A stretch of DNA of 64,000 bases from contig NZ_FQWD01000002.1 of the NCBI RefSeq assembly GCF_900129565.1, positions 616,439 to 680,438 on the forward strand. The letters run 5' to 3'. How positions within the stretch are numbered: the first letter of the stretch is position 1; each line of letters opens with the position of its first letter. The DNA comes from Marisediminitalea aggregata (GTDB lineage Bacteria; Pseudomonadota; Gammaproteobacteria; Enterobacterales; Alteromonadaceae). A program made the translations under genes and the position numbers. The notes under the pieces are model-generated. The model saw nothing but the letters and a program-made list of their open reading frames with translations, was not told where the DNA came from and did not search any database. Of the stretch, positions 35,925 to 44,399 are shown piece after piece.

Positions 35925-37286
35925 TTATTGCGGTGTCAGCAGCATCATCATTTCAACGTGCTGCGTATACGGAAACATTTCCATTAAAGCGACTTTGTTA
36001 ATGCGATAACCCGCTGCCAGCAACGGCGCAATGTCGCGATCAAGTGTCGCAGGGTTGCAAGATACATACACGATTGCGCCGACCTTGCGTTTTGCCAGTT
36101 GTTCGCACACAGTGTGCGCGCCTTCCCGCGAGGGGTCCAGTAACACTTTAGTCTTGTTGTGAATGGCAAGCGCACTCACAATATCGCTATTTGACAGATC
36201 TTCGCAGCGCCAGCTGATGTTGGTTATGCCCTGTTGCTGCGCACTGAGATCGGCACGTTGCACCATAGTGGCAATCCCTTCAACGGCGGTCACGTGACTG
36301 ACTTTTCTGGCCATCGGCAAACTAAAGTTACCCAGCCCACAAAACAAATCCAAAACCTTATCGTCGGGTTGCAAGTCTAACCAATCCAGCGCCTGCTGCA
36401 CCATCGCGAGATTCACTTCGTGATTAACCTGAACAAAGTCTTCCGTGGTCACGGAGATAAAACAGTCGTTGGCGGTTTCGCACTTCAGACTGTCCTGTTC
36501 ACCCCAAAGCAGCTCAGTGCCGTTATCACCATAATCGGCCCGCAGCACAACCTGGTGTGCTTCAGCGAATGTGCACAAGTGTTCGCGGTCCTGTTGCGAT
36601 AAGGTCTGCGTGATCCTGAATGTCACTGCAACGTCGTTGTTTGATGCCAACAGACTGATGTGACCTAAGGCCTCCGGGCGTTTAAGCTGGCGAACGACCT
36701 TGTGCAGTGCAGGCAACAGTGTATTCAAAACGGGAACTAATACCGGGCAGTCAGGCACATCTACGATCGCGCTGCTACCAGCCGCCCTGAACCCCAGTTT
36801 GATATTGTTTTTATCCCGCGCATCAACCGCAAGACGAGTTTTACGCCGGTAGCCAGGGTGTGCACTCACAATAGGCGGATGCCAGGGCAAAGCAGCTAAC
36901 CGGTGATGGCGACGAAACTGAGAGTCCAGTGCTTGTTGACGCCACTGTAACGCGGGTTCAGGCGCAACATGTTGCAGGGCACATCCACCGCATTGTTCGG
37001 CTAGTGAGCAAAAAGGTGCAATCCGATGTTCAGACGCCTGCTCAACACTGACCACCAGGCCTTCACAGACTTGCTTTTTTTGTTTGGTAATAGCCACACG
37101 GCAGGTTTCACCGGGTAAGGCGCCATCGGCGAACAACACTGGCTGATGACTGCGGCTGACACCGCGGCCCCGCGCATCCCAGGTATCAATGGTTGCCGCC
37201 ACTGTTGCTAACGTTCCCTGACGGCTTGTATTTCGCTGTTTTGAGCGGCGAGGCTTACCCCGTTTAGGCTGATAAATAGTGGCCAT
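35925..37286 (-). CDS. rlmD: 23S rRNA (uracil-1939-C5)-methyltransferase
   Basis: RlmD uses SAM to methylate U1939 of 23S rRNA. The 453-residue protein has a TRAM domain (about 25-80), iron-sulfur cysteines (PFCSLAEQCGGCALQH, Cys93, 99 and 102), a SAM-binding motif (VLDLFCGLGNFSLP), and the catalytic Cys410 in YVSCNPATLDRD. The basic N-terminus (KRGKPRRSKQR) may aid RNA binding. It lies just upstream of relA, as in E. coli. Confidence 0.95.
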   Translation of the reverse strand: MATIYQPKRGKPRRSKQRNTSRQGTLATVAATIDTWDARGRGVSRSHQPVLFADGALPGETCRVAITKQKKQVCEGLVVSVEQASEHRIAPFCSLAEQCGGCALQHVAPEPALQWRQQALDSQFRRHHRLAALPWHPPIVSAHPGYRRKTRLAVDARDKNNIKLGFRAAGSSAIVDVPDCPVLVPVLNTLLPALHKVVRQLKRPEALGHISLLASNNDVAVTFRITQTLSQQDREHLCTFAEAHQVVLRADYGDNGTELLWGEQDSLKCETANDCFISVTTEDFVQVNHEVNLAMVQQALDWLDLQPDDKVLDLFCGLGNFSLPMARKVSHVTAVEGIATMVQRADLSAQQQGITNISWRCEDLSNSDIVSALAIHNKTKVLLDPSREGAHTVCEQLAKRKVGAIVYVSCNPATLDRDIAPLLAAGYRINKVALMEMFPYTQHVEMMMLLTPQ

Positions 37287-37289
37287 AAT

Positions 37290-37670
37290 TTACCGTGTTT
37301 CCAGAATAACGGTAGCCACCGCATAATGCTGCTCATCAGACAGCGACACATGGCAGTGGGTAATACCCCGCTGTTCGCAGCGGGCGGCAAATTCACCGCT
37401 TACGTTCAACACCGGCGCCCCCAGCTCGTTGTTTTCAACACTGAGTTGTTGCCAGCCTATGCCTCTGCCAATGCCGGTACCTAGAGCTTTGACAGCGGCT
37501 TCTTTGGCAGCAAATCGCTTCGCCAGATACCGTTCGGGCTGATTGTGCGATGCATAGCATGCCAACTCAGTGTCGGTAAGTACCCGCTTCGCCAGACGGT
37601 CACGCTGCCCGCTATCGCGATTAATGCGAGCAATTTCTACAATGTCAGTACCGATACCAGCAATTGCCAT
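37290..37670 (-). CDS. acpS: Holo-[acyl-carrier-protein] synthase
   Basis: AcpS attaches 4'-phosphopantetheine from CoA to acyl carrier protein. The 126-residue protein has the two family motifs: GIGTDIVEIARI (Asp9) and LAKRFAAKEAAVKALGTG (Glu57), which bind Mg. It follows pdxJ by 10 bases and precedes rlmD by 3 bases; pdxJ-acpS is a conserved pair. Confidence 0.96.
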   Translation of the reverse strand: MAIAGIGTDIVEIARINRDSGQRDRLAKRVLTDTELACYASHNQPERYLAKRFAAKEAAVKALGTGIGRGIGWQQLSVENNELGAPVLNVSGEFAARCEQRGITHCHVSLSDEQHYAVATVILETR

Positions 37671-37680
37671 GGCGCTAAGC

Positions 37681-38433
37681 TCAGCGTTGTTGTAACAGGG
37701 CGCTGGTACGCGCTTCCTGCATCAACTTACGCATGTCGGCCACAGCAGTGTGTAAACCGTCAAATGCCGCACGAGCAATGATCGCATGGCCAATATTCAG
37801 CTCCAGAATTTGTGGAATAGCGGCTATAGGTTTTACATTGTGGTAATGCAATCCGTGACCGGCATTCACCTGCAGACCCAGTAAATGAGCGTATTCCACG
37901 CCTTTGCGGATCTGCGCAAGGTATTGTAGCTGCTCTGCTTCACTGGTCGCATCGGCATAATGCCCGGTGTGGATTTCGATAAACGGGGCGCCCGTGGCCT
38001 TGGCGGCGTCGATTTGTTTTTCATCGCCATCTATAAACAGTGACACCAGAATATTGGCGTCGGCTAAACGCTGGCAGGCGTCAGTAATACGGCTCAGATT
38101 GCCCGCGACATCCAGTCCGCCTTCGGTAGTCAGCTCTTCGCGTTTCTCTGGTACCAGGCAGCAGAACACCGGCTTTACCTGTTCGGCAATGCCCAGCATT
38201 TCGTCTGTAACGGCCATTTCTAAATTGAGACGGGTATTGATCGTCTGGGCAAGAATCTGCACGTCGCGGTCCTTGATGTGACGGCGGTCTTCGCGCAAGT
38301 GCACCGTAATACCATCAGCGCCAGCGCGCTCAGCAATATCGGCGGCATGCACCGGGTCAGGGTAAGAAGTGCCACGCGCGTTACGCAGGGTTGCAATGTG
38401 ATCAATGTTAACGCCAAGAAGAATATCGTTCAT
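37681..38433 (-). CDS. pdxJ: Pyridoxine 5'-phosphate synthase
   Basis: PdxJ closes the ring of vitamin B6 from 1-deoxyxylulose 5-phosphate and the PdxA product. Motifs: [45 protein letters not shown] and [11 protein letters not shown]. The ATG at 38433 gives 250 residues starting [12 protein letters not shown]; a TTG six bases upstream is also open. The partner gene pdxA is also in the window (48003). Confidence 0.97.
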   Translation of the reverse strand: MNDILLGVNIDHIATLRNARGTSYPDPVHAADIAERAGADGITVHLREDRRHIKDRDVQILAQTINTRLNLEMAVTDEMLGIAEQVKPVFCCLVPEKREELTTEGGLDVAGNLSRITDACQRLADANILVSLFIDGDEKQIDAAKATGAPFIEIHTGHYADATSEAEQLQYLAQIRKGVEYAHLLGLQVNAGHGLHYHNVKPIAAIPQILELNIGHAIIARAAFDGLHTAVADMRKLMQEARTSALLQQR

Positions 38434-38555
38434 TACCAATAGCCTGTAGGGTAAAAATGCGCGCCAATTGTACCAGCGATGCGCAGTGGGTTAAATACAG
38501 AGTGGGCTGGTACTTTCAAACCGCCGGATTTGATCACCGCGGCAATAAGGCGAGA

Positions 38556-39251
38556 TTAACGCCCGGCTAAAAACAACTCCCGGCTTTTCAGCGGCTTGTC
38601 GCCAATAAACGGTTGTAATACATGACGGGTCAGTCGTTTAGCTGTTTTAATGGCACTGTCGGTGTAATCACCCTCAGCCAACGACAATAAATCCTTGCCC
38701 GAATAACTATTTCGACCGGCCTGCGCTACCGCACTAAACCCCTGTTCGGCGTAAAAATCATACCAGCCCTGGGCAACAATCGGCTCAGCAGAAAACGCTT
38801 CTGTTGTCATATCCGGAATCACGCCCAACTCCGCTATCAGCGCCATCTCAAACTCACGCAACGGACGGTCCAGGCGCTGGCTTTCTTTTAACTGAACCAG
38901 GGTGTCGCCATAGGTCTGATAGACCATTTCCGCCGCCAGCCCCTGCGGCAACACGCGGTTAGTCAGTTCATTGACGTAAAACGCGCAATACAACGCATCG
39001 CCGGTCACGTTCAGTGCCGGTGCCGCGGCTTCAATTAGCGTCAGGTTTTTTAAGTCGGATTTGCCGGTCAATTGAATACGCAACGCCTGAAACGGCTGAA
39101 GTAAACTGCGTTTGTCGGACTTTGCGCCGCGTACGCCTTTTGCCACCGCACTGATGCGACCTTGCTCGTAGGTAAAGAAATCCACCAGAAAACTGGTTTC
39201 CCGGTAAGGACGGCGGTGCAACACGTAGGCATTCAGCCAATTAGGCGTCAT
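38556..39251 (-). CDS. recO: DNA repair protein RecO
   Basis: RecO loads RecA on SSB-coated single-stranded DNA with RecR. The 231-residue protein has the N-terminal OB fold (NAYVLHRRPYRETSFLVDFFT, GRISAVAKGVRG) and a helical C-terminus. It precedes pdxJ as in E. coli. The rnc-era genes that often precede recO are absent; recJ and a small gene take their place. Confidence 0.93.
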   Translation of the reverse strand: MTPNWLNAYVLHRRPYRETSFLVDFFTYEQGRISAVAKGVRGAKSDKRSLLQPFQALRIQLTGKSDLKNLTLIEAAAPALNVTGDALYCAFYVNELTNRVLPQGLAAEMVYQTYGDTLVQLKESQRLDRPLREFEMALIAELGVIPDMTTEAFSAEPIVAQGWYDFYAEQGFSAVAQAGRNSYSGKDLLSLAEGDYTDSAIKTAKRLTRHVLQPFIGDKPLKSRELFLAGR

Positions 39252-39271
39252 GTTGGTTCTTAGCTCCCAGG

Positions 39272-39541
39272 TTAAGCGCGCTTGATCCGAACCACTTTCA
39301 TTTGCTCAAACTCCATGCCCGCCACGGTTTCCGTAACAGGATAATAAGTCAGGTTTACTCTGGCCCCTTTTAACGACTGGTAGGGCTTAGTCCGTTTGAA
39401 CACAAAAGGCACATCAACGCCCTCTAGCATGAGTGTATGACGCACCCATTCTCCGTCCTGACGCTGGGTATGAGAGGCCACTCTGACGTTTTCGGTATGT
39501 GTCAGTGACTGATGTTTGGCAAGTAGCTTATCCACACTCAT
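39272..39541 (-). CDS. Conserved-looking 89-residue protein between recJ and recO
   Basis: This protein of 89 residues has no signal peptide or membrane helix. It is basic and beta-rich in appearance (RQDGEWVRHTLMLEGVDVPF, VNLTYYPVTETVAGMEFEQM), perhaps a small OB- or SH3-like fold. Its start overlaps the recJ stop by 4 bases and recO follows 20 bases later, so it is translated with DNA-repair genes. I do not recognise the family. Confidence 0.75.
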   Translation of the reverse strand: MSVDKLLAKHQSLTHTENVRVASHTQRQDGEWVRHTLMLEGVDVPFVFKRTKPYQSLKGARVNLTYYPVTETVAGMEFEQMKVVRIKRA

Positions 39542-41259
39542 AACGGGGCAATCGCATCCACTAGCAGTTGTAATGACTCTCGGCCCCGGAAAAAGTTAAC
39601 ATCCAGTTGATACGCAACTTCCACCCGGCGAATCGAGGCATCAGGCCAGACTTGAGTATCAATATTAAAGGCTATCGCGTCAAACTCTTCGCCGCTGTCC
39701 GGGTGTGCCAACACCATTTTAAGGTGGCGTTCACCAACGATACGTTGCTGCACTAAATGAAACACACCGTCAAAGAGTGGTGGCTGAAAGCCCTGACCAA
39801 ACGGACCGGCCTGTCGAAGCAATTGGGCAACGTCCAGACTCAATTCGGTGTCGGTCAGCTCGCCGTCAGTAACAATCACATGCGGGTCGCCGATGTTCGC
39901 CAGCGCTTCTCCTGCATAACGAGAAAATACTGCGCTGAATTCCTCAAGTTTACCGGCTTCAATAGACAGGCCTGCAGCGGCAGCGTGACCACCGAATTTG
40001 ATGATCAGGTCCGGGTAAGTCGTATCAACAACATCCAGTAGATCGCGAATGTGCACACCGTCTACCGAACGCGCAGACCCTTTTAGCGTATCATCGTCCT
40101 GCCGGGCGAACACAATGGTTGGACGCTTGTGCTGGTCTTTTAACCGGCCAGCCACTATACCAATCACCCCTTGGTGGAACGCTTCATCGAACAGCACGAT
40201 GGCGTTTGGCACTTCGCCCTCAAGATCCAGTGAAGCGAGTGTTTCTTCGGCTTGTTGCTTCATGTCCTGTTCAATGGTTTTACGCTGCTGGTTGAGCCTG
40301 TCCAGCTCCACTGCCATCGCACGAGCCTGCATGGCATCATTACACAATAAGCACTCTATGCCCGCCGCCATATCGTCCAGCCTGCCGGCGGCATTGAGTC
40401 TGGGACCGACCACAAATCCCAGGTCAGACGCGGTAATTCTGGCCGCCTGTCGTTGGGCTACATCCAGCATTGCGGTGATACCCGGCCGGCAACGGCCGGC
40501 GCGAATACGCTGTAATCCCTGATGCACCAGTATGCGGTTATTCTGATCGAGCACCACCACATCGGCGACGGTGCCTACTGCAACTATATCCAGGTAATTG
40601 GCCAGATTCGGCACCGGGCGCCTGCTCTCGGCAAACCAGCCACGCTGATCGAGCTCGGCCCGCAATGCCAGCATTAAATAAAATGCCACCCCCACGCCGG
40701 CCAGGGATTTAGACGGAAAACGACAGTCCGGTTGATTGGGGTTAACAATCGCATCAGCAACCGGCAGTGTATCGGCCGGTAAGTGGTGATCGGTTACAAT
40801 CACCGTCATACCCAGCGCTTTAGCGCGTTCTACACCGGCATGACAGGCAATGCCATTGTCGACGGTAATAATTAACTGGGTTCCGCGTTCAGCAGCCACA
40901 TCGACGATTTCGGGCGACAAGCCGTAGCCAAAATCAAAACGATTCGGTACCAGATAATCAACCCGTTTTGCGCCCATGTCCGCCAGTGCCAGCATGCACA
41001 AGGAGGTGCTGGTCGCCCCATCGGCATCAAAATCGCCAATAACGGTTATCATGTTGTTGGCAGCAATCGCATCGGCGATTAACGCCGCCGCCCTGTCACA
41101 GTGTAGTAGCTTACTAAAATGCAACAGCGACTTAGCCCCTGTATCGAGTTGTGCCGGGGTTTGAATATGGCGGCCTTGATAAATTCTGGCCAGAACCGGA
41201 TGCAGGTTTGCCGTTAGGGGGGTTGACGCCAGTTCGCGTCGGTGAATTGATAAAGCCAT
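39538..41259 (-). CDS. recJ: Single-stranded-DNA-specific 5'-3' exonuclease RecJ
   Basis: RecJ degrades 5' single strands in recombination and mismatch repair. The DHH phosphoesterase motifs are intact: VIGDFDADGATS (Asp76, 78, 80), VDNGIACHAG and VTDHHLPAD (Asp157-His158-His159); DHHA1 follows with KFGGHAAAAGLS. At 573 residues it matches E. coli (577). It follows dsbC by 86 bases. Confidence 0.97.
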   Translation of the reverse strand: MALSIHRRELASTPLTANLHPVLARIYQGRHIQTPAQLDTGAKSLLHFSKLLHCDRAAALIADAIAANNMITVIGDFDADGATSTSLCMLALADMGAKRVDYLVPNRFDFGYGLSPEIVDVAAERGTQLIITVDNGIACHAGVERAKALGMTVIVTDHHLPADTLPVADAIVNPNQPDCRFPSKSLAGVGVAFYLMLALRAELDQRGWFAESRRPVPNLANYLDIVAVGTVADVVVLDQNNRILVHQGLQRIRAGRCRPGITAMLDVAQRQAARITASDLGFVVGPRLNAAGRLDDMAAGIECLLCNDAMQARAMAVELDRLNQQRKTIEQDMKQQAEETLASLDLEGEVPNAIVLFDEAFHQGVIGIVAGRLKDQHKRPTIVFARQDDDTLKGSARSVDGVHIRDLLDVVDTTYPDLIIKFGGHAAAAGLSIEAGKLEEFSAVFSRYAGEALANIGDPHVIVTDGELTDTELSLDVAQLLRQAGPFGQGFQPPLFDGVFHLVQQRIVGERHLKMVLAHPDSGEEFDAIAFNIDTQVWPDASIRRVEVAYQLDVNFFRGRESLQLLVDAIAPL

Positions 41260-41345
41260 GAAACGTCAACGTTAGTGGATGAGTGCCTGACGGCAGGATA
41301 GCCGTTTATTGCACCAGCACTTACGCAGCGCTGGTGCGCATTGCT

Positions 41346-42074
41346 TTAGCCAGCTGTCGACTGCAGTGTCGACAACAACTGATCAGCCGGTTGATAGCCA
41401 GGCACTACTGTGCCATTGGGCAGAATGATATTAGGCGTTCCGTTTACCCCAATACTGCGACCGAACTGGTATTGTTTAGCAATGTCGGTTTTACAGGATG
41501 CCGGGGCCACGTTTTGGCCTGCTTTTGCCGTGCTCATGGCATCCTTGGGATCTGTTGCACACCACACGTTAACCATTTGACGGTAAGTTGGACTGCTTAA
41601 ACCCGCACGAGGGTACGCCAAATAACGCACTGTAATCCCTGCTTCGTTGTACTCGCCCATTTGTTCATGCAATCGTCGGCAATAGCCACATGTGGTGTCG
41701 GTGAAAACGGTGACCACATACTTCTCTTTTTTAGCTTTGAATTCGATATAGGAATTTTCGAACTGTTTTAGCCCTTCGATACGCATTTCAGCCAACGCAA
41801 TTTCCGATTCATTGCGCATCTCTTCATCGAGATTATAGATTTTTGCCTGAAGAAAATAGGTGCCGTCAGCACTGGCGTAAAACAACCCGTTTTCAGTGCT
41901 CACCTGTACCAAACCACGTACTGGCGAGTCTGCAATGGCATGCACTTGCCACTGCAAGGTCGATTCAATTTTTGCTTTAATGTGATCATTTGCAGCGTCT
42001 GCCAGCACGCTTGCCTGAGTGTTCAATGTTAGTAAGCTCAGGAAAACGGCGACGCCGCGGGAAAACAATCTCAT
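41346..42074 (-). CDS. dsbC: Thiol:disulfide interchange protein DsbC
   Basis: DsbC is a periplasmic disulfide isomerase. The 242-residue precursor has a signal peptide (about residues 1-26), an N-terminal dimerisation domain (about 30-90) and a thioredoxin domain with TTCGYCRRLH (Cys129-Cys132). NGTPNIILPNG holds the cis-proline. The order xerD-dsbC-recJ is the same as in E. coli. Confidence 0.95.
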   Translation of the reverse strand: MRLFSRGVAVFLSLLTLNTQASVLADAANDHIKAKIESTLQWQVHAIADSPVRGLVQVSTENGLFYASADGTYFLQAKIYNLDEEMRNESEIALAEMRIEGLKQFENSYIEFKAKKEKYVVTVFTDTTCGYCRRLHEQMGEYNEAGITVRYLAYPRAGLSSPTYRQMVNVWCATDPKDAMSTAKAGQNVAPASCKTDIAKQYQFGRSIGVNGTPNIILPNGTVVPGYQPADQLLSTLQSTAG

Positions 42075-42235
42075 AGATACTCCTGTGACTGGTATGCGTT
42101 ATTCACTACCAAATTATGTGAAGGTGCTGGTAAATAAGACCGCCATACCCCCGAAAAATTGCATCATACCTTATTCAACACCCGCATTGAAGATTGCTCG
42201 CCGCGGGTAAATACGGATACAACGACGAATGTGCT

Positions 42236-43153
42236 CTAGCCTCTTGGATGATGCTCACCAATCAGGTTTTGCAGTCGTTCCGTGGCGACATGGGTGTAGA
42301 TTTGCGTGGTCGACAAATCACTGTGCCCTAACAACATTTGTACTACTCGTAAATCCGCACCATGGTTCAATAAATGGGTCGCAAAAGCGTGCCGAAGCGT
42401 GTGAGGCGACAGGTGTTCAGTAATACCGGCAACCACGGCATAGTATTTAATTCGGTGCCAGAACGTTTGCCGGGTCATTTGCACGCCGCGTTTGCTAACG
42501 AACACCACATCGGTCTGATGTTTAAGTAGTGCCGGGCGGGCAACGTTTAAATAGTGCTGCAGCGCATCGAGGGCCTGTTCGCCCAACGGCACCAGTCGCT
42601 CTTTATTGCCCTTCCCTGTTACCCTTACCAGCCCCTGAGTCAGGCTAATCTGAGACATCCTGAGTCCGGTAAGTTCACTGACGCGCAATCCGGTAGCGTA
42701 GAGCACTTCCAGCATCGCTTTGTCGCGACATTCAATGTCGTCTTCCACATTCGGCGCATCCAGCAGTGCGTCGACTTCGTCCTCACTTAAACTGCCGGGT
42801 AATTTCTTCGCCGCCTTTGGCATGGCCAGTTGCGAAACCGGATTGTCCTCGCGAAACCGCATTGTCACGCAATAGCGGTAAAAATGACGCATTGCGCTTA
42901 TCGCTCGCTGGGTTGAGCGGGCTGATAATCCATTGTCATCGCGATAAGCCAGATAGTCCTGCAAATCTTCCAGCGACACCTTCACAATCAACGGGCGTTT
43001 GTCAGCAACCAGAAACGTCGCCAGATGACACAAATCGTGACGATAACCCTGCTGCGTGTTGTCGCTAAGGCCTTTTTCCAGCCACAAATGTTCGACAAAC
43101 GCTTCTATGTCATCCGTGTCGTTGTCGCGAAGCAACGGTCCAGTCTTGCTCAT
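42236..43153 (-). CDS. xerD: Site-specific tyrosine recombinase XerD
   Basis: XerD with XerC resolves chromosome dimers at dif under FtsK control. The 305-residue protein has a SAM-like N-domain and a catalytic domain with Arg157 (ATGLRVSELTG), Lys181 (TGKGNKERLVP), His251/Arg254 (PHTLRHAFATHL), His277 (LLGHSDLSTT) and Tyr286 (IYTHV). The dsbC-recJ context identifies XerD rather than XerC. It overlaps djlA by 4 bases. Confidence 0.96.
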   Translation of the reverse strand: MSKTGPLLRDNDTDDIEAFVEHLWLEKGLSDNTQQGYRHDLCHLATFLVADKRPLIVKVSLEDLQDYLAYRDDNGLSARSTQRAISAMRHFYRYCVTMRFREDNPVSQLAMPKAAKKLPGSLSEDEVDALLDAPNVEDDIECRDKAMLEVLYATGLRVSELTGLRMSQISLTQGLVRVTGKGNKERLVPLGEQALDALQHYLNVARPALLKHQTDVVFVSKRGVQMTRQTFWHRIKYYAVVAGITEHLSPHTLRHAFATHLLNHGADLRVVQMLLGHSDLSTTQIYTHVATERLQNLIGEHHPRG

Positions 43154-43998
43154 TTGAATCCTCGGCGGGACTTAACCAGCTCATAAGCCGCCTGAATGTC
43201 CTGTGCTTTTGACTTGGCAATTTCCATTGCCTGTTCAGGTAAGCCTTTGGAAGCCAGTTTGTCGGGGTGATGCTCAGACATGCGTTTGCGGTAAGCACGC
43301 TTTATGGCTTTTTCATCGTCACTGGCCGACACACCTAAAATGGTGTAGGCATCTTCCAACGTGGGACCACTATTTGACTGCGCCTGGCGACGCTGCCCCT
43401 GTCCTTGCCCCTGTGAGCGAGATTGCCTGCGAAAGCGAATTTCCGCCTCATAAATTGCAATCAGGTAATCCAGATCCCGACGCACAAACCCCAGCGGTTT
43501 GGCGACCTTTTCCAACACCTGGTATTCATCCCGCGACAGATGACCGTCGGCAAAGGCCGATTGTATGAGAATTTCCAGAAATACCTGAAGGATGTCGCGA
43601 CGACCATGGCAGGACTCGTGTAATTGCTTGAGAATATCGCTTATTGGAAAGTCCCGCTCTTTCCCTTCACGAAACGCCTGTTGCGCTTCTTTGCGCGCAT
43701 CACCGTGCAATTTCATGTCGTCCATGAGTCGGGTCGCAACCAGAATTTCGTGTTCGGTGACCTGACCATCTGCTTTAGCCAAGTGCCCCAGAGAAGCAAA
43801 CAGACTGTGGAAAAAAATAGCCTGCTGCTTCATGGCGTCCTGGCTGGTAAAGAACCGCCCGAAACCGCCAGACTGATTAAAGTCCTGCGCATAGCCCTTA
43901 TCGAACAAGTAACCGACAACCGCGCCGAGAATGGCACCGGGGATCCGAAACGCCAAAAATCCAAAAATAAAGCCGAGTACGGTGCCCCAAGATGGCAT
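43150..43998 (-). CDS. djlA: DnaJ-like membrane co-chaperone DjlA
   Basis: DjlA is an inner-membrane J-protein that stimulates DnaK. The 282-residue protein has a glycine-containing membrane helix (TVLGFIFGFLAFRIPGAILG), a TerB-like domain (about 50-180: LGHLAKADGQVTEHEI), a Gln/Arg-rich linker and a J domain with YRKRMSEHHPDKL (HPD intact). It is divergent from lptD as in E. coli, but here it runs directly into xerD with a 4-base overlap. Confidence 0.94.
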   Translation of the reverse strand: MPSWGTVLGFIFGFLAFRIPGAILGAVVGYLFDKGYAQDFNQSGGFGRFFTSQDAMKQQAIFFHSLFASLGHLAKADGQVTEHEILVATRLMDDMKLHGDARKEAQQAFREGKERDFPISDILKQLHESCHGRRDILQVFLEILIQSAFADGHLSRDEYQVLEKVAKPLGFVRRDLDYLIAIYEAEIRFRRQSRSQGQGQGQRRQAQSNSGPTLEDAYTILGVSASDDEKAIKRAYRKRMSEHHPDKLASKGLPEQAMEIAKSKAQDIQAAYELVKSRRGFK

Positions 43999-44399
43999 GC
44001 TTCCCTCCCATTGTGATGCTTTGCACTACCAATAACGTGCGTACTTTATCATGCATTACCGAACAACATCGGTAAACTCCCAAGGCCACGCCGCTATTTG
44101 TGTATTTTTAACGCGAAATAGCAAAAATGGTCGCGATGTGACGAGCCTGTTCACTAGGCCTGTTTAACGGATGAAGCAACGAAAACGCGTCGTCATTGCA
44201 CAAAAATCGATACACCTTGGGTTATTCAGCAAAGAAATTGGGGATATCTTGGGAATTTTTCGATTTTTTTAAGGTCTGCTGTTGGTAAATGGCGACGAAG
44301 TGCATAGAATTAGCGCCTTGTTCAAACGCTTATCGGTAGCACCAGCTGTTAGTGGTAAGTGATTCATTACTTTCACCGGCGAACTTCGAGTAAGTAAAT
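43999..44399. other. Divergent region between djlA and lptD
   Basis: These 401 bases separate divergent genes. A sigma-E-like promoter for lptD is visible at 44252-44279. A short frame from ATG 44289 ends at a TAG (44337-44339) after 16 codons and is not considered a gene. Nothing else was recognised. Confidence 0.45.
44252..44279 (+). promoter_or_regulatory. Candidate sigma-E promoter for lptD operon
   Basis: GGAATTT (44252-44258) and TCTGC (44275-44279) are spaced by 16 bases, close to the sigma-E consensus GGAACTT-N16-TCTGA. In E. coli lptD (imp) is transcribed from a sigma-E promoter, which supports the reading; it has not been tested. Confidence 0.45.

Noticed and set aside
44289-44339. 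Short frame before lptD that is in phase with it
   Set aside because: It hits a TAG after 16 codons, so it is neither an lptD start nor a convincing leader peptide.
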